This document shows positions 22,501 through 33,404 of a stretch of DNA of 64,000 nt, one piece after another (the first letter of the stretch is position 1; every line of letters begins with the position of its first letter). The position numbers and the translations under genes were made by a program. A model generated the notes under the pieces. The model was not told the origin of the DNA, ran no database searches, and saw only the letters and a program-made list of their open reading frames with translations. The DNA comes from Hyalangium ruber (lineage in GTDB: Bacteria; Myxococcota; Myxococcia; Myxococcales; Myxococcaceae), in NCBI RefSeq assembly GCF_034259325.1, contig NZ_JAXIVS010000001.1:620001-684000 (forward strand). Reading direction: 5' to 3'.

Positions 22501-23207
22501 AGCCCGCGCGCCGCGTCGCAGTGTCCCAAGGCTTCACGGATGAGCGCCTCCAGCTCCGCGCGGGCCTCCTCCGCGCTGGCGATGCTGGCGGAGGCCGCTC
22601 GCAGGCCCTCCTCTCGCAGCTTGCCGTAGACCTGCCGCAAGCAGGCCACGAGCCCATCGGAGAATCCCGAGCCGGAGAACGTCAGCTCCTGGCACAGCTC
22701 GCGCACCTGCGCGTCGCCCGCCTCCAGCGCGTCCAGCACCACGCGCTCGCACACGTCCTGCACCAGCCCGAGCGCCTCCAGCTCGTCGAGCACCTCGAAG
22801 GAGGGATCGATGCCCAGTCCGGGCGGTGCGCGCCGCAACAGTTGCCCACAGAGCGAGTGGAACGTTCCCACCGTCGCCGCGCCCAGGTCCTCGCGCAGCG
22901 CGCGCCACGTGTCCTGCGAGGGAAAGGGACGCCCCAGCCGATCCAGCGAGGCGCGCAGCTCCGGCTCCCGCGCCTCGCCCTGTGCCAGCGCGTCCAGGCG
23001 GGAGCGCGTGCGCGCGCGCATCTCCGCGGCCGCCTTGTCCGTGAACGTCAGCATGCACAGCCGCGCGGGCTTCACGGGAGGCCCCGCCTGCCGCGCTCCC
23101 GCGAGCAGGTGCAGCACCATCGTCACCAGGCTGTACGTCTTTCCCGCTCCGGCGCCCGCCATCAATGCGAGGTTGCGCTCCAGCGCCAGGGGCGACACCT
23201 CGCTCAT
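19569..23207 (-). CDS. addA: AddA-type UvrD-family helicase with degenerate C-terminal nuclease domain
   Basis: Helicase subunit of an AddAB-type DNA-end-processing complex that prepares double-strand breaks for RecA. The ATG at 23207 gives 1212 residues and overlaps the addB stop as ATGA. SF1A helicase motifs are intact: Walker A GAGAGKT near residue 20, LLVDEFQDTNRLQLE (II), VGDRKQSIYEFRGADV (III), LLTIHRAKGLEWPVVV (V), LLYVALTRARDMLIL (VI). The C-terminal PD-(D/E)XK region keeps the four iron-sulfur-type cysteines (CPRRYRY; CQALHCGFSEHC) and GEIDLLW, but where DYK is expected it reads AYR, and the downstream Gln is not visible. This nuclease is probably inactive. The naming rests on pairing with AddB; a RecB-like name is possible. 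Confidence 0.88.
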   Translation of the reverse strand: MSEVSPLALERNLALMAGAGAGKTYSLVTMVLHLLAGARQAGPPVKPARLCMLTFTDKAAAEMRARTRSRLDALAQGEAREPELRASLDRLGRPFPSQDTWRALREDLGAATVGTFHSLCGQLLRRAPPGLGIDPSFEVLDELEALGLVQDVCERVVLDALEAGDAQVRELCQELTFSGSGFSDGLVACLRQVYGKLREEGLRAASASIASAEEARAELEALIREALGHCDAARGLDAKGEWSRLVGAFERALKGMTPENISEADRLSSLKAAFLADNRNFARLSKGAAGPIRSLYWLTFGKSDDSVLRLEDALAAWRSAPFEATFRELLGRVEERHEVEFSRRNVFDFTALLVKARDLLRDHPPFRLQVQQRMGALLVDEFQDTNRLQLELVLLLAERREGGPRHIPSGEELQSVLPLEPAFLCAVGDRKQSIYEFRGADVSVFTLLARKIESEGGARDFLRHNRRSVPALLDFFNRAFAGVLVASEPPRPYEVEYVPAEDDLSPVRTGLAEGPAVERLLIGEAASTAEARDNDAEAVARRLRVMLAPGALPCVTNEDGQSLRPARGGDVALLLRTFTHLEVYRQALIRHGVPHRVLRGRGFYGAQEVLDLASLLALLSDADDALALAAVLRSPLVGLSDASLFRLTGENGLSLAEVQKRDLSKFEIPVRERLRLERFLAALPSLRRERDRLGVRALLQVALDVTGYREAMAGTPYAEQVSANIDKLLALAGRRDERGTGGCVAFARELRMLADSDPTEAQADLLDAGDPRAVQLLTIHRAKGLEWPVVVVPALGGKRRNTGARAYFERTHGLALRPWLPDTLADFSSARFERVKEELKARELAEYRRLLYVALTRARDMLILSGSAERGASDSWWHMLDGRLDVDSGLRARVDDLDVARLPPPADPLPPSEEALQEAEGRVEAAVQRVREKGTLPDPQLALAPAAALQDFMACPRRYRYVHQMGMRGQRPWELPARSIPPWVEPEAWLEMRGPEQLVPLLLKDVDPRLAEAPASERRAHLETLLRRTGRLPDDEGMEEVLKMGERFLATAFARGLATSPSASLHRALPFVLELSPKGAPSRVAVEGEIDLLWETPQGEAWVLAYRPGKRHPLGAAAYAHELVAQGLAARRLVRDEVTVRVGVLFLGEPSPEPELLTIPGGLEEAAGRLEEAVRALARGDLRREWPGRERATCQALHCGFSEHCHPSPSAC

Positions 23208-26200
23208 GCCCCCTCCTCCACCACCCGCCGCTCCGTAATCCGGCACACCGCGCGGTAGCCGCACCCTCCGCAGTCCTTGGGCCGCATCGCGAACTTCCCC
23301 TCCCGCGTCGCGAGCACCAGGTCCTCCACCGCGTTGGCCAGGTTGAGGCCACCCTCCTCCTTCAGCTTCGCGCGCACCTCCGGCTCCGTGGAGAGCATCC
23401 CCTCCACTTCCTGCGGTGAAAGCACCTCGTCCAGATGCACCGCCGCGCCCGTGCGCAGTGAGAACCACGCCGCCTTGCGCGCCTTCTGGTGGCCGCTCGC
23501 CCGCGCCGCATAGAGGTAGAGCGGCAACTGGAAGTCCGAGGACAGCAGCCGCTTGCGCAGCGTGCGCTCCTCCAGCCGGCCCGACTTGTAGTCGATGACG
23601 CCCACGTCCTCGGCGCCCTTGTCCAGCCGGTCGATCTTCCCCTCGAAGTAGATGGCCTCCTTGCCCGCGTAGAGGAACACGTTCTGCCACGTGTCCTCGT
23701 CCGCCCCCGGACCGAACTTCAGCTCGAAGCCCTGCGGCTCGTACTTCTCGAAGGGCAGGCCCCGCCGCTCGTCCGCCAGGATGCGCCGGACCATCGACTT
23801 CGCCCGCTCCTTGGCCAACTGCCACAGCGCCGGGTGCCCCACGTGGTGGCGCTCCTCGAAGTAGCGCACCGCATCGGCCAGCGCTTCGTTCAGCACCTCC
23901 TCCGGGATCTCCTCCAGGCCCTTGCCCAGCAACCCCTTCTTCTGCAGCCGCTGGAAGACCTCCTCCACCACGCGGTGCCAGAACGTGCCGCGCCCGCGCG
24001 CGTCGAACTCCTCGCCCGGCTCCTCCGGCTCGGCCACCTTCAGCCCGTACGTCAGGAAGCCCTGGAAGCCACAGTTGCCGAAGCGTGCCAGCGCCGAGGC
24101 CGACAGCGGACGGGTGATGTCGAAGCGGAAGGTCTCCCGCAGCGCCTCATCCAGCCCCTCCACCGCGCCCGAGTGCGGGCCCACCCGGGTGCTGGGATTG
24201 CTGAAGAAGTGCAGGCGCTCGACTTCCACGTGCGCCAGCTCTCGCGCGGCGGCGTACCAGACCTCGTCCTCGAAGCGCCGCTTGAGGATCGACGCCGCCA
24301 CATCCGGCTCGGTGACCCGCAGCCGAGGCTGAGCCATCGTCTCCAGCGCCACGCGCTGGCGCAGCTCCGGCTCCGTGAGCACCTCGTCCAGCGGCGGCAC
24401 CGCCATCAGCGAGCGCGCCTCGTACTTCAAGCCCGTGAGCCGCCGCACCTCCTCCAGGAAGGCCGAGGGCACCTGCTCCTGCCCTCCCGCCCCCGCCGCC
24501 CCGAAGGACAGGCTCACCCGCTCCTCGGCCGCCACCAGCGCGCTGGCGAAGAGCAGCCGATCCTCGGTGAGGCGCCAGGGCGCCCGGTCGTCGAACTCGC
24601 CGCCCGTCAGCCGGAAGACGTCGCGCCGCAGGTGCTTGTTGAGCTCGTTGCGATCGGCATCCCCGAGCAGCGGGTGCGGCTCCTCGCGGCCCGGGAAGCG
24701 CCCTTCCGTCATCCCCGCCAGGAAGAGGTAGCCGAAGGTCCGTCCCGGCAGCTCGCGGATGTCCAGCACCTCCACGGCGCCCGAAGCCGGCCCCCGGGGC
24801 GGCAGGTGCGCATCCCGCACCGCGTCCGCCAGCCACCGCCCGAAGGTGCGCCGCGTCAGGCGCGGGCCTCCTCCCACCCGGCGCAGCGCCCGCTCCAGCT
24901 CGCCCACCCGGAGCTGAAGGGCCCGGCGCGCGGCATCGTCGCGAACCCGGGCCTCCAGCGCGTACTCGCCCAGCAGGCCCTCCTCGCGCGGCTGCAGCTC
25001 GCCCTCCGAGTCCATCAGCCCCAGCTGCCGCACCCCGTGCCACCAGGCACTGAGCATCTCCAGCGCGCTGGCCTCGGTGGGGATGCGGCGGCACTCCTCG
25101 ATCAACTTCACGCAGCGTTCGCGCAGCAGGCGCGCGGAGTAAGCACGCGCGTCCTTGGAGGCCACCATGCGCCGAGCCAGGCTCTCGAGCCGCACATCGT
25201 AGGCCCCTCGCCCGCGCGAGGCGCCTAGCCGGTCATCCCGCAGCGCCGCCAGCGTGAAGAGCGTGGCCGGTGCCTGTGGCGCGCCTCGGGAGAGTGTCGA
25301 GGCGTAGCGGCTCGCCACCAACTCCGCCACGCGCTCGGCGGGAAAGCCGTCCTCGACGAGCAGCGGCAGGCCCAGCGCCAGCCGCACCGGCCCCACCAGT
25401 GCCAGCGGCTCACCCCAGGGCAGGCGCGCCGGTACGCCCAGCTCCTCCAGGGCCTCGGCCATCCACCGCGCCTCCGGCCCCGGCTCGCGCCAGGCCACGG
25501 CGATCCGGTCCGGCGCCACCCCGTCCGACACCAGCCGGCGCACGTCGCGGGCGATCTGCCGAGCCTCGTCCCGTGCCGTGGCCACGCTCCACATCCGCAG
25601 CGCATCGCCCTTCGGCGCCTGCGTCCCCCGCGCGACTCGCGGAGAGAAGAGGTGTCGCCCCAGCTCGGTCAACGGGCGCTTGTCGAAGGTGAGGTCCGCC
25701 TTGAAGAGGTCCACATGGCCCACGAGCTCGCCGCGGTTCTCGAAGGCACGGAAGAGAGCCGCCAGCGCCGCGTCCGCCGCCTGCGAGCCTCCCACCGGCG
25801 TCTCCACCCGCAGCGAGACGCGCCGCGCCTCGCATACCGTCGCCAGCCTCAGCAGCAGCTCCAGCCCGGACGGGCGCACGTCGTACACCCCGTGCAGCAC
25901 CAGCGCCCCCACGTCCTCCCAGGCCTCGGGCCACGCGCCCCGCATCAGCGCCTCGCGCGAGCCTCGCAGCACGTCCTCTCGGTCCGCCAGGCCCAGCTCC
26001 GCCATGCGCCGCTCGTAGCCGTCATACAGACGCGCGAGCACCCGCGCGCGCGGCCGGCGCTCCACGGGGAGCACCTCGATGGCATCCTGCAGCTCGCGCG
26101 GCGTCAGCCGGCCCGCCTTCATGTCGAGCACCAGCTCCAGCGCCGCACGCGCGAAGGCCGGCTCGTTCACGAAGTCCCCGAAGGGCGTCTCCTCCAACCC

Positions 26201-26413
26201 CTGCGCCAGCGCGCCCATCAGGACGTGCGAGGTCGCGACCGGACACGGGCGCCGGTTCAGCTCGCCTGCTCCACCCAGCGCGTTCACGAATTCGTCCCAC
26301 GTCAGACAACCCGTTCCCAGCACCAGGCCGCGCGTTTCCCGTGCGGCGCGCAGCACTTGCTGGCGCCGACTCGCGTCGGGGAAGACCTGGAGGGTGCGGT
26401 TGGGACGGGACAT
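23204..26413 (-). CDS. addB: AddB-type nuclease subunit (PD-(D/E)XK nuclease family)
   Basis: Partner of AddA in DNA-end processing. The ATG at 26413 (MSRPNRTLQVFPDASRRQQV) gives 1069 residues. The N-terminal helicase-like half has no Walker A glycine-rich loop, as expected for AddB, which is a structural and Chi-recognition subunit rather than a motor. The C-terminal nuclease domain looks intact: the first iron-sulfur Cys in FGNCGFQGFLTYGL, catalytic residues in YFEGKIDRLDKG and GVIDYKSGR, the Gln in DFQLPLYLYAA, and the last three cysteines in CGGCGYRAVC. It is the first gene of the operon. It is divergent from the PAP2 gene, with only 40 bases between the two starts. Confidence 0.88.
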   Translation of the reverse strand: MSRPNRTLQVFPDASRRQQVLRAARETRGLVLGTGCLTWDEFVNALGGAGELNRRPCPVATSHVLMGALAQGLEETPFGDFVNEPAFARAALELVLDMKAGRLTPRELQDAIEVLPVERRPRARVLARLYDGYERRMAELGLADREDVLRGSREALMRGAWPEAWEDVGALVLHGVYDVRPSGLELLLRLATVCEARRVSLRVETPVGGSQAADAALAALFRAFENRGELVGHVDLFKADLTFDKRPLTELGRHLFSPRVARGTQAPKGDALRMWSVATARDEARQIARDVRRLVSDGVAPDRIAVAWREPGPEARWMAEALEELGVPARLPWGEPLALVGPVRLALGLPLLVEDGFPAERVAELVASRYASTLSRGAPQAPATLFTLAALRDDRLGASRGRGAYDVRLESLARRMVASKDARAYSARLLRERCVKLIEECRRIPTEASALEMLSAWWHGVRQLGLMDSEGELQPREEGLLGEYALEARVRDDAARRALQLRVGELERALRRVGGGPRLTRRTFGRWLADAVRDAHLPPRGPASGAVEVLDIRELPGRTFGYLFLAGMTEGRFPGREEPHPLLGDADRNELNKHLRRDVFRLTGGEFDDRAPWRLTEDRLLFASALVAAEERVSLSFGAAGAGGQEQVPSAFLEEVRRLTGLKYEARSLMAVPPLDEVLTEPELRQRVALETMAQPRLRVTEPDVAASILKRRFEDEVWYAAARELAHVEVERLHFFSNPSTRVGPHSGAVEGLDEALRETFRFDITRPLSASALARFGNCGFQGFLTYGLKVAEPEEPGEEFDARGRGTFWHRVVEEVFQRLQKKGLLGKGLEEIPEEVLNEALADAVRYFEERHHVGHPALWQLAKERAKSMVRRILADERRGLPFEKYEPQGFELKFGPGADEDTWQNVFLYAGKEAIYFEGKIDRLDKGAEDVGVIDYKSGRLEERTLRKRLLSSDFQLPLYLYAARASGHQKARKAAWFSLRTGAAVHLDEVLSPQEVEGMLSTEPEVRAKLKEEGGLNLANAVEDLVLATREGKFAMRPKDCGGCGYRAVCRITERRVVEEGA

Positions 26414-26453
26414 TCCGTGGGCGGAGTGTAGAACGTCCGAGGTGCGGCCGTTT

Positions 26454-27350
26454 ATGCTTCCTTCCGTGCTGCCCTCACACTGTGTTCTGGCGCTCGCCTC
26501 CCTGCTCGCTGCATCCCCTGTGCCCTCGGAGGCGCGCCCCTCGGCCGAGGCCGCACCCCAGGTCCATGAGCTGCGCTTCAACTGGACCCGCGACGGGCTA
26601 ATCACCGGCGCGGGGGCCGTGCTGTGGATCGGCAGCGAGGCCCTCTTCAAGGACGATCTCGCCCCTGCCACGTGCCGCTGGTGCGACCGGGCGCCCGATG
26701 GGACCGACCGACTCAACCGCCTGGACCGCTGGGGCCGGGGCCTCGCGGGCTCCACCCCCGAGGCGCGCAAGCGAGCGGACACCTGGAGCAACATCGTCGA
26801 CTTCGGCCTGCTCCCGGCGGGCGTGCTGGGCGCTCAGTACGCCCTGGCGCACGGCAGCGGCGCGGACCGGCGCATCTTCTTCGAGGACGCGGGCATCATC
26901 ATCGAGTCGGCGGTGCTGGCGGCGGTGCTCAACCAGACGGTGAAGTTCATCGCCGGCCGCGAGCGCCCCTTCGTCCACGTGCTGCCCGAGGACGAGAAGG
27001 GCCTCACCGCGCACCCCACCGACAACAACCTCTCCTTCTATAGCGGGCACACCACCCTCGCCTTCGCGCTGGTGGTGTCGGCGGGCACCGTGGCCGAGCT
27101 GCGTGGCTACAAGCACCGCGGGTGGATCTGGGCGGTGGGGCTGCCCGTGGCCACCTCCGTGGGCCTGCTGCGCATGGGCGCCGACAAGCACTACCTGACC
27201 GACGTGGCCACCGGCGCGGTGATGGGCACGGCGTTCGGCCTGGCCGTGCCGCTGCTCCTCCATGGCCGGCGCGAGGACCCACGCCCTCAGGAGACCACCC
27301 TCCGGGTATCCGCCGGCCCTCGGGGCGCGGTGCTCATGGGACGCTTCTGA
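26454..27350 (+). CDS. PAP2-family membrane phosphatase
   Basis: Predicted lipid or undecaprenyl-type phosphatase acting at the outer face of the inner membrane. The 298-residue product starts with a signal-peptide-like stretch (LPSHCVLALASLLAASPVPS). The three PAP2 signatures are present: KFIAGRERPF (KX6RP-like), SFYSGHTTLAF (PSGH-like with Tyr for Pro), and LRMGADKHYLTDVATG (SRX5HX3D-like with Leu for Ser). Several hydrophobic helices surround them. The substitutions in motifs 2 and 3 are common in secreted PAP2 relatives. Its TGA overlaps the ATG of the next gene (TGATG), so the two are translationally coupled. Confidence 0.88.
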   Translation: MLPSVLPSHCVLALASLLAASPVPSEARPSAEAAPQVHELRFNWTRDGLITGAGAVLWIGSEALFKDDLAPATCRWCDRAPDGTDRLNRLDRWGRGLAGSTPEARKRADTWSNIVDFGLLPAGVLGAQYALAHGSGADRRIFFEDAGIIIESAVLAAVLNQTVKFIAGRERPFVHVLPEDEKGLTAHPTDNNLSFYSGHTTLAFALVVSAGTVAELRGYKHRGWIWAVGLPVATSVGLLRMGADKHYLTDVATGAVMGTAFGLAVPLLLHGRREDPRPQETTLRVSAGPRGAVLMGRF

Positions 27351-27892
27351 TGGGCCAGGACTCGCGGGCCTTCAAGAACAGTGCCGTCGAGGGCCTGCTG
27401 CGCGGCGTGGGCGTGGCGGCCGGCTCCCTGGAGATGGCGGAGGTCATCCAGCTGTGCGGCGGCACCCGGGACATGCCTGCCGAGGTGCCGGTGGACCGGT
27501 ATGTCGCCCTGCTGGAGTGGCTCGCCCGGCGCTTCTTTCCCGAAAAGCCGCTGCCCGAGGGCCTCCAGGCCGTGGGCCGGCGCATGTTCCACGGCTACCG
27601 GGAGACACTGCTGGGGAAGATCCAGCTCACCGCGCTCAACGTGGTCGGCCCGGAGCGGCTGATGCGCAAGGCCGGCGAGTTCATCGGCCGCAACAGCAAC
27701 TTCGGCGAGCGCACCTCCGAGCAGCTTGGCCCGCGCCACTACTGCGTGCGCTTCCGCGGCATCCCCATCGCCCCCGAGTTCTACCGGGGCCTGTGCCTCT
27801 CGGCCTTCGATGTCATGGCTGTCCACGGAGGCGCTATCGCCATCATCCGGCACGGCCCCGAGGACTTCGACCTCGACATCCGCTGGGAATGA
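27350..27892 (+). CDS. TIGR02265 family protein (Myxococcales-restricted paralogue family)
   Basis: A 180-residue soluble protein that matches what I recall of TIGR02265, a paralogous family seen only in myxobacteria and of unknown function. Recognisable pieces are FKNSAVEGLLRGVG near the start, PVDRYVALLEWLARRFFP, GRRMFHGYRETLLGK and a C-terminal beta-rich part with YCVRFRGIPIAPEFYRG. The fold is reminiscent of heme-NO-binding or V4R-like sensor domains, which is an inference. It begins inside the stop of the PAP2 gene, so its product is made together with that phosphatase. Confidence 0.8.
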   Translation: MGQDSRAFKNSAVEGLLRGVGVAAGSLEMAEVIQLCGGTRDMPAEVPVDRYVALLEWLARRFFPEKPLPEGLQAVGRRMFHGYRETLLGKIQLTALNVVGPERLMRKAGEFIGRNSNFGERTSEQLGPRHYCVRFRGIPIAPEFYRGLCLSAFDVMAVHGGAIAIIRHGPEDFDLDIRWE

Positions 27893-27914
27893 CGCTCCGC
27901 ACCAAAGTCGCGAA

Positions 27915-27938
27915 AGCCAGGGGAATCCCCCAAAGGCT
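27915..27938 (+). terminator. Stem-loop downstream of the TIGR02265 gene
   Basis: AGCC-A-GGGG-AAT-CCCC-CAAA-GGCT forms a bulged 8-bp stem beginning 23 bases after the stop codon. There is no U-tract, so it may be an mRNA 3' end stabiliser or a Rho-associated hairpin rather than a classical terminator. Confidence 0.4.
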
Positions 27939-28009
27939 CTGGACGAAATTGCAGCGTGTCCGTAGAATTACAACTGCCACGCACCGCGGGGCTGCTCCCG
28001 TGGGCTGGT

Positions 28010-28090
28010 CCCTGTCCAACAGGGCACAGAACCCGGAGTAACGCCTTCGCCCTCCTTCGCTGTTGAAGGAACGGGCTTCACGGACGAAGC
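28010..28090 (+). other. Cluster of three small hairpins in the leader of the di-iron hydrolase gene
   Basis: Three inverted repeats follow each other: CCCTGT-CCA-ACAGGG (28010-28024), CCTTC-6-GAAGG (28054-28069) and GCTTC-6-GAAGC (28075-28090). The last two share the CTTC-N6-GAAG form. They may belong to a structured 5' leader or a small RNA; no known riboswitch is recognised. Confidence 0.35.
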
Positions 28091-28260
28091 ACTCGCCAAG
28101 TCCCCTGAAGCAGGACGAGATCCAGGGAAGTATCGACCATGTCGATTCAAGCGCGAAGCGCGGTTCGGCCAATACCCTCGATATTTCAAGCACTTGAGGC
28201 CGGCACGATCTCTGCCTCGGTCTCCCCGCAGTCCCGCATGCGCCGCATCCAGGAGCCGAC

Positions 28261-29160
28261 ATGACTGCCTCCAGCGCCGCCGTCGCACCTCGGCTCAGCC
28301 CAGGGTCTCCCTCCACCTTCGTGCAGGCGATGCCCCGCTTCGAGCCGCGGCCGCTCGATCCGGCGCGGCTGCGGCCCCGGCGCACGGCGTTCTCCTTCCC
28401 CAGCTCCATCTCCAAGCACTGGCTGGCGGGCAGCCCGGTGCAGAGCCACTTCTTCAACGCCATCAACCTGTTCGTCGTCTCCTTCGAGGACTTCATGGCG
28501 CGGGTGATGCGCGCGCGCCTGCCGAACCTGGAGGAGCCGGACTTCGCCCGGCAGATCCGCGGCTTCATGGGGCAGGAGTCCACCCACTCCTTCGTTCACG
28601 CCAAGTACCTGCAGAACCTCAAGGCCCAGGGCTACCAGATCGAGGGCTACCTCAACGCCTCCGAGCACATCTTCAGCCAGTGGTTCGAGCGCAGGCTGGG
28701 CTCGCGCATCAGCGTGGCCACCATCGCGGGCTTCGAGCACCTCACGGCGCTGCTGGGGGAGATCATCCTCTCGAGCCGCATGCTCGAGAGCGCCGAGCCG
28801 GTGATGAAGGAGATGTGGGAGTGGCACGCGGCCGAGGAGATCGAACACAAGGCGCTCGCCTTCGAGCTGCTGAAGGCCACCAGCGGCTCCTTCCTGCTGC
28901 GAATGCTGGGGGCGCTGCTGGGCGCGCTGGTGGTGGCGGGCTTCATCGGCGTGGGCATGGTCATGCTGCTTCGGCAGGATGGCGTGCTGTGGAGCAAGCG
29001 CACGTGGAGGGACCTCAAGACGCTGCTGTTCGGCCCCACGCGGATGGCGGTGCGCGCGGTGTCCATCTTCCTGGAGTACTTTCGGCCGGGCTTCCATCCC
29101 AACCAGCGCGACACCTATGCGCTGGCCGAAGAGGTCTTCCGCCAGCAGGCCACGAAGTAA
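28261..29160 (+). CDS. Predicted metal-dependent hydrolase, PF10118 type (ferritin-like di-iron pattern)
   Basis: A 299-residue protein of the family annotated as predicted metal-dependent hydrolase. The conserved FPSSISKHWLAG and FFNAINLFVVSFEDFMARVM lead into helices carrying ferritin-like metal ligands: Glu and His in FMGQESTHSFVHAKY, Glu/His in FEHLTALLGE, and EWHAAEEIEHKALAFELL. The spacing of these ExxH-type residues suggests a di-iron four-helix core rather than a classical hydrolase; this is my inference. A hydrophobic segment follows (MLGALLGALVVAGFIGVGMV), so it is membrane-associated. It starts at ATG with AGGAG about 5 bases upstream. The sensor kinase gene starts only 7 bases after its stop. 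Confidence 0.8.
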   Translation: MTASSAAVAPRLSPGSPSTFVQAMPRFEPRPLDPARLRPRRTAFSFPSSISKHWLAGSPVQSHFFNAINLFVVSFEDFMARVMRARLPNLEEPDFARQIRGFMGQESTHSFVHAKYLQNLKAQGYQIEGYLNASEHIFSQWFERRLGSRISVATIAGFEHLTALLGEIILSSRMLESAEPVMKEMWEWHAAEEIEHKALAFELLKATSGSFLLRMLGALLGALVVAGFIGVGMVMLLRQDGVLWSKRTWRDLKTLLFGPTRMAVRAVSIFLEYFRPGFHPNQRDTYALAEEVFRQQATK

Positions 29161-29167
29161 GCCGCGC

Positions 29168-32346
<3,179 letters not shown>

Positions 32347-32350
<4 letters not shown>

Positions 32351-33261
32351 GGAGGCATGCTCCCTTCCTTCGTCGAGCCCGAGGCCGTCGGCTCGGGCAG
32401 GCGCGTGAGGTTCCACCGCTCTCCGGCCTTCCACGCCACCTGACCGGAGACGCCCCAGCCGCCTCGCACGGCCTCGCGCCCCTCGTACTCCAGCCAGAAC
32501 ACCGCCTCTTCCGCCACGGTGGCCTGATCCAGGCAGGCGATGCGCGTCACCGGGCGGCCACTCTCCCCTCCGAGCGACATCGCGAACGCCTTGTGCGAGT
32601 GCCCACAAAGCACCCAGCGCGGCCGCACCGTGTCCACCAGCCGGCGGGTGATGGGGTTGCCGATCCAGTACGAGGGCAACGGCCGTGGGCTCGACAGCCC
32701 CTCGTCCCGCGCGCGCTGGACGATGCCCCGCGGCCACTCGTGTACCAGCAGGATGTCCACGTCCCGCAGGCTGGAGACACCCTCCACCTCGGCCGTGCGG
32801 AAGTAGCCGGCCTGCTTCGCCGTGTCGAGTGAGGTGGGCCGCTTCAGCGGCTGATCGAAGAAGCGCGGCGCGTGGATGCCCGACAGGTAGGCGATGCGCA
32901 GCCCCTTCAGAGTGCTCAGCCCCGCGCGCCCCAGGTAATGCACGTCGGGCGCGAGCTCCAGCCCCTGAGGCGAGTCATGCAGCGCCTCGAAGTCCTCGTT
33001 GTTGCCGCCGATGAAATACAGCGGCCGCTTCATCCGCCGCTTCCCGTCCGCGTACTCGGCGAACTCGGCCGGCATGCCCCGCTTGGCCGTCTTGCGCCGG
33101 TGGTCATCCGGCTGCCGGAACGCCTCTACGTCCCCCACCGCCAGCACCAGGTCCACGGGACGACCGCGCGCCGCCTCAAGCGCATCCATCCACGCCTCCA
33201 CCCGGTGGAAGCGCCCATGGATGTCTCCCACTCCTGCAACAAGTAGGGATTCGGGAGGCAT
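32347..33261 (-). CDS. Dbr1-like calcineurin-type metallophosphoesterase
   Basis: A 304-residue cytoplasmic protein with the calcineurin-like phosphoesterase motifs in order: VAGVGDIHGRFHRV near the start, LAVGDVEAFRQPDDHR, FIGGNNEDFEAL, LLVHEWPRGI and VLCGHSHKAF. The text around motifs 2-3 resembles eukaryotic RNA lariat debranching enzyme Dbr1: Asp-Val-Glu-Ala-Phe-Arg after the GD, then LAPDVHYLGRAGLSTLKGLR and IAYLSGI. The usual GNHE has Asn in place of the catalytic His. The start is the ATG at 33261 with GAGGGG 6 bases upstream; the frame is open further but is not protein-like there. The substrate is unknown. Confidence 0.82.
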
Positions 33262-33340
33262 GGTCGTCCCCTCACGGTGCCGCGCCCCAACGCCCGTGTC
33301 GAGGGAGATTTCCCCACTCCGTACAGAAACAGTGAAATGC

Positions 33341-33379
33341 AAAAAAGACGCTGGGGGCGCCCTACCCAGGACGCCCCCA
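33341..33379 (-). terminator. Terminator of the VWA/anchor lipoprotein gene
   Basis: On the minus strand an 8-bp stem (TGGGGGCG, complement of 33372-33379, paired with the arm at 33352-33359) with a 12-base loop is followed after 5 bases by TTTTTT. It lies 26 bases after the stop of the lipoprotein gene and separates it from the Dbr1-like gene. Confidence 0.8.
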
Positions 33380-33404
33380 AAAACACCCTGTTTCCAGGTT
33401 TTTC

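Larger units (their letters stand above)
27893..28260. other. Intergenic region of 368 bases
   Basis: No gene is supported here. It holds a stem-loop just after the TIGR02265 gene (27915-27938), then a cluster of three small hairpins (28010-28090), then about 170 bases leading to the di-iron hydrolase gene. A TAGAAT at 27963-27968 could be a -10 element but has no convincing -35. The base composition is less GC-rich in 27945-27980 than in the genes around it. Confidence 0.5.

Noticed and set aside
27843-28583. Minus-strand frame of about 245 codons across the intergenic region and the start of the di-iron hydrolase
   Set aside because: Ser/Arg-rich, overlaps a certain gene on the other strand and has no ribosome-binding site or domain.
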